A DNA stretch of 25,761 nucleotides from NCBI GenBank assembly GCA_900555045.1, contig USJW01000067.1, forward strand, positions 1-25,761. The letters are read 5' to 3'. The notes beneath the pieces were generated by a model. The model was given only the letters and a program-made list of their open reading frames with translations. It was not told where the DNA came from and ran no database searches. The translations under genes were made by a program, and so were the position numbers. Every line of letters begins with the position of its first letter. Positions within the stretch are counted from its first letter, which is position 1. Source of the stretch: an uncultured Clostridium sp. Lineage in GTDB: Bacteria > Bacillota > Clostridia > Lachnospirales > Lachnospiraceae. This document shows, piece by piece, positions 22,943-25,761 of this stretch.

Positions 22943-23641
22943 TTGAGAATGATAAGTAAAATCGCGGGAATCGCGTGTTTTTGCGGCATGCTGCTGTTGG
23001 GGATGCCGGCGGAGGCGTCTGCGGCACAGATTGGGCCGGAGGTGACCACCAGCTCCAGCTATGTGGTGAAGATCGAGGCGCCCCAGGTCGCGCTCTACGC
23101 GTCGGCCAATGAGGGATCGTCTAAGACCGGCCAGGTGCAGCGGGGTCAGACCTACCAGGTTCTGGGGACCGACGGCTCGGGCTGGGTGAAGATCCAGGCC
23201 GGCGGATCCGAGGGATACATCCGCGTGTCCGGGAACGCTTCCCTAGTGGAGAAGACCCGCGAGACCGTGGACCAGTCCGCAAAGAAGCGCCGCGAGACCG
23301 TGGAGTATGCGCTTCAGTTCGTGGGCGGCCGATATGTGTACGGGGGAACGGACCCCAACACCGGCGTGGACTGTTCTGGATTTACCCGCTACATAATGGC
23401 CAACGCCGCCTCCATCAACCTTCCCCACTCCTCCAGAGGCCAGTCCTCCTACGGGCGTGAGGTGACGTTGGACCAGATGCGCCCGGGCGACCTGCTGTTC
23501 TACGGCAGCGGAAGCCGGATCAACCATGTGGCTATGTACATCGGCGACGGAAAGATCGTGCACGCCTCCACGGAGCGCACGGGAATTAAAACTTCATCCT
23601 ACGATTACCGCAAGCCGGTTAAGATTGTCAGTCTGCTGTGA
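22943..23641 (+). CDS. Secreted SH3-NlpC/P60 peptidoglycan endopeptidase
   Basis: An N-terminal signal peptide (cleavage likely after AEASA, near residue 27) is followed by a bacterial SH3 domain (about 35-95) and a C-terminal NlpC/P60 cysteine peptidase domain (about 115-232). The catalytic set is Cys144 in DCSGF, His195 in NHVAMY and His207 in VHAS. Such enzymes cleave peptidoglycan stem peptides during growth. The TTG at 22943 is 8 nt after GAGGTG; an ATG two codons later (22949) has poor spacing. There is no membrane anchor or choline/LysM repeat, so wall binding should rely on SH3. It is closely paralogous to the gene at 23924. A terminator hairpin spans its stop codon. Confidence 0.88.
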   Translation: MRMISKIAGIACFCGMLLLGMPAEASAAQIGPEVTTSSSYVVKIEAPQVALYASANEGSSKTGQVQRGQTYQVLGTDGSGWVKIQAGGSEGYIRVSGNASLVEKTRETVDQSAKKRRETVEYALQFVGGRYVYGGTDPNTGVDCSGFTRYIMANAASINLPHSSRGQSSYGREVTLDQMRPGDLLFYGSGSRINHVAMYIGDGKIVHASTERTGIKTSSYDYRKPVKIVSLL

Positions 23642-23659
23642 GGCAGGCTGGCTTTTTTT
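23627..23659 (+). terminator. Terminator overlapping the end of the first NlpC/P60 gene
   Basis: GTCAGTCTGC and GCAGGCTGGC can form about ten pairs (including G-U) around a loop that contains the TGA stop (23639-23641), followed by seven T residues. The gap from here to 23923 carries the control elements of the next gene. Confidence 0.7.
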
Positions 23660-23770
23660 GAGCATCTTTTTTTAATCGGGGGAGATGACCGCTGGCGTAG
23701 CCTGCAGGGGAGTGGGTGCCGGAGGCCGGAGGCGTGCCAAAACCGGAAAAAGCCAGGATTGAAATGATTT

Positions 23771-23787
23771 CGTAAACATTTTGTAAA
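23771..23787 (+). promoter_or_regulatory. Upstream WalR-like direct repeat, second hydrolase gene
   Basis: CGTAAA-N5-TGTAAA lies about 35 nt upstream of the -35 of the second hydrolase promoter, a position suited to activation. It matches the WalR consensus except for its first base. Confidence 0.45.
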
Positions 23788-23822
23788 AACTGACTAAAAA
23801 TTGTTAAATAAGTCTAAAATAG

Positions 23823-23850
23823 TTGACGAAACGTAAGAATCTGCTATAAT
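23823..23850 (+). promoter_or_regulatory. Promoter of second NlpC/P60 gene
   Basis: TTGACG (23823-23828), a 16-nt spacer and a perfect TATAAT (23845-23850) give a start near 23857 and a leader of about 67 nt. Confidence 0.65.
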
Positions 23851-23864
23851 AAGTTTGTAATGAA

Positions 23865-23881
23865 TGTAACAATTGCGTAAT
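23865..23881 (+). promoter_or_regulatory. WalR-like direct repeat after second promoter
   Basis: TGTAAC-N5-CGTAAT here is identical in both half-sites and spacing to the element at 22864-22880. The position relative to the -10 is nearly the same in both genes, while the surrounding leader sequence is less similar. Confidence 0.5.
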
Positions 23882-23923
23882 ATTTTGGACGAGCAGATAG
23901 ATTGCGAAAGGCAGGAGATATCG

Positions 23924-24649
23924 TTGAATACCAGGACCTTCAGTCACTTTTTAAAGCTTGCGGCCGTGTGCGGAATGCTCACTCTGGCGGCGCCCCAGAC
24001 GGCGTTCGCGGCAATCGGGCCGGGATTTGAACCGGGAACCTACGTGGCCACTGTCACGGCGGAAAACGTGAACATCAACCGGAACCGGGACAGCGAGGAG
24101 GTTTTGCTCACTGCACAGGCGGGCGATACATATGAAGTGCTGGAGGATTTGGGGAACGGTTGGATGCGGGTCCGCGTTCTCGACACAGAAGGGTATATGC
24201 CGGTGTCCGGCAATGCCACGGTGGAGGAAGTAGGAACCGAGGAGATGGCCCAGGTTCAGGAGGAGGCCGTCACGTCCTCCAACAGCTACAAACGCCAGCA
24301 GGTTGTGGACTACGCTCTGCAGTTTGTGGGCGGGCGCTACCGCTACGGCGGCTCGGACCCCCACAGCGGTGTGGACTGCTCCGGTTTTACGCGCTACGTG
24401 CTGCAGAATGCGGCGGGTATCGGGATGAGCCGTTCGTCCGGTTCCCAGGCCGCCCAGGGCGTTGCGATCAGTGCGGATCAGATGCAGCCGGGCGATCTGC
24501 TGTTCTATGGCAGCGGAAGCCGCGTCAACCACGTGGCCATGTATATCGGGGACGGAAAGATTGTGCACGCTTCCACGGAGCGCACGGGGATTACCATCTC
24601 CCCCTGGAATTACCGCACCCCGGTAAAGATCACAAATGTGCTTGGATAG
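23924..24649 (+). CDS. Secreted SH3-NlpC/P60 peptidoglycan endopeptidase (paralog)
   Basis: The layout is the same as the preceding paralog: signal peptide (to about residue 30, ending QTAFAA), SH3 domain (about 40-100), a Glu/Gln-rich linker, and an NlpC/P60 domain with Cys152 (DCSGF), His203 (NHVAMY) and His215 (VHAS). The catalytic domains of the two are nearly identical in motif stretches (VDYALQFVGGRY, GDLLFYGSGSR, GDGKIVHASTERTGI), whereas the SH3 parts differ more. The TTG at 23924 is 6 nt after AGGAG. A longer in-frame TTG start (23873) would lie within the WalR-like box and lacks a Shine-Dalgarno. It probably arose by tandem duplication with its promoter element, followed by divergence of the wall-binding part. 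Confidence 0.88.
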   Translation: MNTRTFSHFLKLAAVCGMLTLAAPQTAFAAIGPGFEPGTYVATVTAENVNINRNRDSEEVLLTAQAGDTYEVLEDLGNGWMRVRVLDTEGYMPVSGNATVEEVGTEEMAQVQEEAVTSSNSYKRQQVVDYALQFVGGRYRYGGSDPHSGVDCSGFTRYVLQNAAGIGMSRSSGSQAAQGVAISADQMQPGDLLFYGSGSRVNHVAMYIGDGKIVHASTERTGITISPWNYRTPVKITNVLG

Positions 24650-24679
24650 ATATGTTTCGATAAAGGGATAGTCAAAAAG

Positions 24680-24735
24680 GAAGAGGAGGGAGCCGTTTGT
24701 CCGCAGAAAATGCGGGCGGACGGCTCTCTCTTCTT
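24680..24735. terminator. Large terminator-like hairpin
   Basis: AGAGGAGGGAGCCGT pairs (with G-U) to ACGGCTCTCTCTTCT around an inner CCGC/GCGG stem. The plus-strand tail is only moderately T-rich; the minus strand has TTTTT. It probably ends the second hydrolase transcript. Confidence 0.55.
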
Positions 24736-24748
24736 GCGCGCAATGGTA

Positions 24749-24776
24749 TTGATTCCGGCAAAATTTCCGGTATAAT
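24749..24776 (+). promoter_or_regulatory. Promoter of the small HTH regulator
   Basis: TTGATT (24749-24754), a 16-nt spacer and TATAAT (24771-24776) lie about 55 nt before the start codon. Confidence 0.55.
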
Positions 24777-24831
24777 AGTAGACATAAGATGCTGTCTGAT
24801 GTTGTCTCGAACAATGGGAGGGGGTGGAGTC

Positions 24832-25041
24832 GTGGCTCATTTGCATATGAGAATCAACGAACTTATGGAAGCGACCGGGAGGAGCAAGAACCAGGTGTGC
24901 AGAGAGATGGACATTCCACGCACGAACTTTAACCGGTATTGCAGGGACGATTTCCAGAGGATCGACGCGAATCTGGTCTGCAAGCTCTGCGAATATTTTT
25001 CGTGTGAGGTGGGCGAGCTGATCGAGTATGTGAAGGACTGA
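24832..25041 (+). CDS. Small XRE/Cro-type helix-turn-helix regulator
   Basis: This 69-residue protein is essentially one Cro/C1-type DNA-binding domain. ELMEATGRSKNQVCREMDIP and RTNFNRYCRD form the helix-turn-helix, and LVCKLCEYFSCEVGELIEYV is the characteristic C-terminal helix pair of this family. There is no effector domain, so it probably acts as a dimer. The GTG at 24832, preceded by GGGAGGGGG, gives the usual N-terminus (MAHLHMRINEL); an ATG at 24847 would be a shorter alternative. Its promoter and terminator make it monocistronic. The target genes are unknown. Confidence 0.8.
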   Translation: MAHLHMRINELMEATGRSKNQVCREMDIPRTNFNRYCRDDFQRIDANLVCKLCEYFSCEVGELIEYVKD

Positions 25042-25067
25042 GCAGGGTGTTTTCCACCCTGCTTTTT
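25042..25067 (+). terminator. Rho-independent terminator of the small regulator
   Basis: GCAGGGTG (25042-25049) and CACCCTGC (25055-25062) form a perfect 8-bp stem followed by TTTTT, directly after the TGA. Confidence 0.92.
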
Positions 25068-25079
25068 GTGTGCGCCTCC

Positions 25080-25721
25080 TCATCCCTTTCGATTCAAATA
25101 CCGGTACAATGTGGGCTCCGACACATGGAGCTGCCTGGCAATCTCCCCCACGGCCCCCTTGATACTAAAAGCCCCCAGTTCTTTTAATCTCTGCACAATG
25201 GAGATCCGCTCGTTTTTGCTCAAGCGGGCGGAGTTGATCCCGTAGTCATTGACAGCCTTCTGGATCATGGAATGGATGATCTGATCCACAGGGGTCTCGT
25301 CTAAGAGTTCGATGACATCATTGGATGGGTCGTTCAGATTATAGTGCGTTTTGAGTGCCTCCACGATTCTGGAAAAATCGGATATCAGGTGCATGTCGCG
25401 GTTGACGCAGAGCATACCGATGATCGCGCGCTCATTTTTGATGAAATAAGTGCTGGAGGTGAAGCTTCTGCCCTTGCAGCTTCCGGAATAATTGGTCAGA
25501 AACGGCTGATCGCTGCAGGCATTGCTGGCGATGAGCTCCCGCGCAAAGTCTGTGAGGGGGCTTCCGATTTCTCTCCCGGATAAATAGCCGTTTGAGATGG
25601 CGACGACGGAGTGCTCGGGATTTGAGACATCGTGGAGCAGAACCTCGGAGGACGGCCCCAAGAGGTTTGCGATGAACGGAACCAGCGATTTGTAAAGATT
25701 CAGTATTTCTTCATTCGTCAT
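25080..25721 (-). CDS. YheO-like PAS and helix-turn-helix transcriptional regulator
   Basis: The N-terminal two-thirds (about residues 8-118) resembles the YheO-type PAS-like domain: LVPFIANLLGPSSEVLLHD, a GYLSGREIGSPLT segment, then GRSFTSSTYFIKN and GMLCVNRD. The C-terminus (about 160-213) is a helix-turn-helix ending GAVGEIARQLHVSEPTLYRYLNRK. The family senses an unidentified small molecule and often controls amino-acid or deaminase genes, but no such gene lies in the window; its targets may be beyond the right edge. The gene is complete at 213 aa. A TATAAT-like -10 lies near 25753-25758, with its -35 beyond the edge. The ribosome site GGGGGT is about 11 nt from the ATG, slightly long. Confidence 0.82.
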   Translation of the reverse strand: MTNEEILNLYKSLVPFIANLLGPSSEVLLHDVSNPEHSVVAISNGYLSGREIGSPLTDFARELIASNACSDQPFLTNYSGSCKGRSFTSSTYFIKNERAIIGMLCVNRDMHLISDFSRIVEALKTHYNLNDPSNDVIELLDETPVDQIIHSMIQKAVNDYGINSARLSKNERISIVQRLKELGAFSIKGAVGEIARQLHVSEPTLYRYLNRKG

Positions 25722-25761
25722 AAACTCATTTTACCCCCTTTTCATAAGTCCATTATAGTAC

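Overview
The window looks like chromosomal DNA of a GC-rich Lachnospiraceae-type clostridium, with Enterocloster, Hungatella or Lachnoclostridium relatives the best guess. Support comes from a class III fructose-1,6-bisphosphatase, a HAAS/DUF1700 membrane protein, SH3 + NlpC/P60 secreted hydrolases, an AfuABC-like transporter with fused permease, purine-rich Shine-Dalgarno sites, and AT-rich promoters between GC-rich genes. The taxonomic call is inference. I see no tRNA, rRNA, CRISPR array, transposase or prophage gene.

Layout. (A) 55-11046, plus strand: one eight-gene run encoding a lipoprotein binding protein, ABC ATPase, fused permease, ROK regulator, an 815-residue protein ending in a phosphodiester glycosidase domain, a phosphohexomutase, an inositol-monophosphatase-family phosphatase and a divergent GDPD-like phosphodiesterase. 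It reads as uptake and stepwise dismantling of a phosphorylated or phosphodiester-linked sugar or polyol, and is my main candidate for an undescribed system. (B) 11043-11590: a 246-nt imperfect inverted repeat that includes the last stop codon of that run, then about five degenerate 40-nt tandem repeats with a 13-G tract. (C) 11588-14258: a membrane-anchored M23 peptidase (minus) and an iron-type alcohol dehydrogenase (plus). (D) 14283-15535: a CDF metal exporter (minus) behind a recognisable NiCo (czcD) riboswitch with an overlapping terminator. (E) 15576-17174, minus: an MBL-fold hydrolase with a palindrome before its RBS, and signal peptidase I. (F) 17345-19952, plus: class III FBPase directly followed by a HAAS-domain membrane protein. 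(G) 20007-22705: a LacI regulator plus TIM-barrel sugar isomerase/epimerase, divergent from an RpiB-like isomerase, with two matching LacI-type operator candidates. (H) 22823-24735: two paralogous SH3-NlpC/P60 hydrolases, each with a TTG start and a WalR-like box just after its promoter. (I) 24749-25721: a small XRE-type regulator (plus) and a YheO-like PAS/HTH regulator (minus).

The central themes are phosphorylated-sugar metabolism (A, F, G) and envelope maintenance (M23, SPase I, two NlpC/P60 enzymes). All functions are inferred from motifs and gene order; no database search was run.
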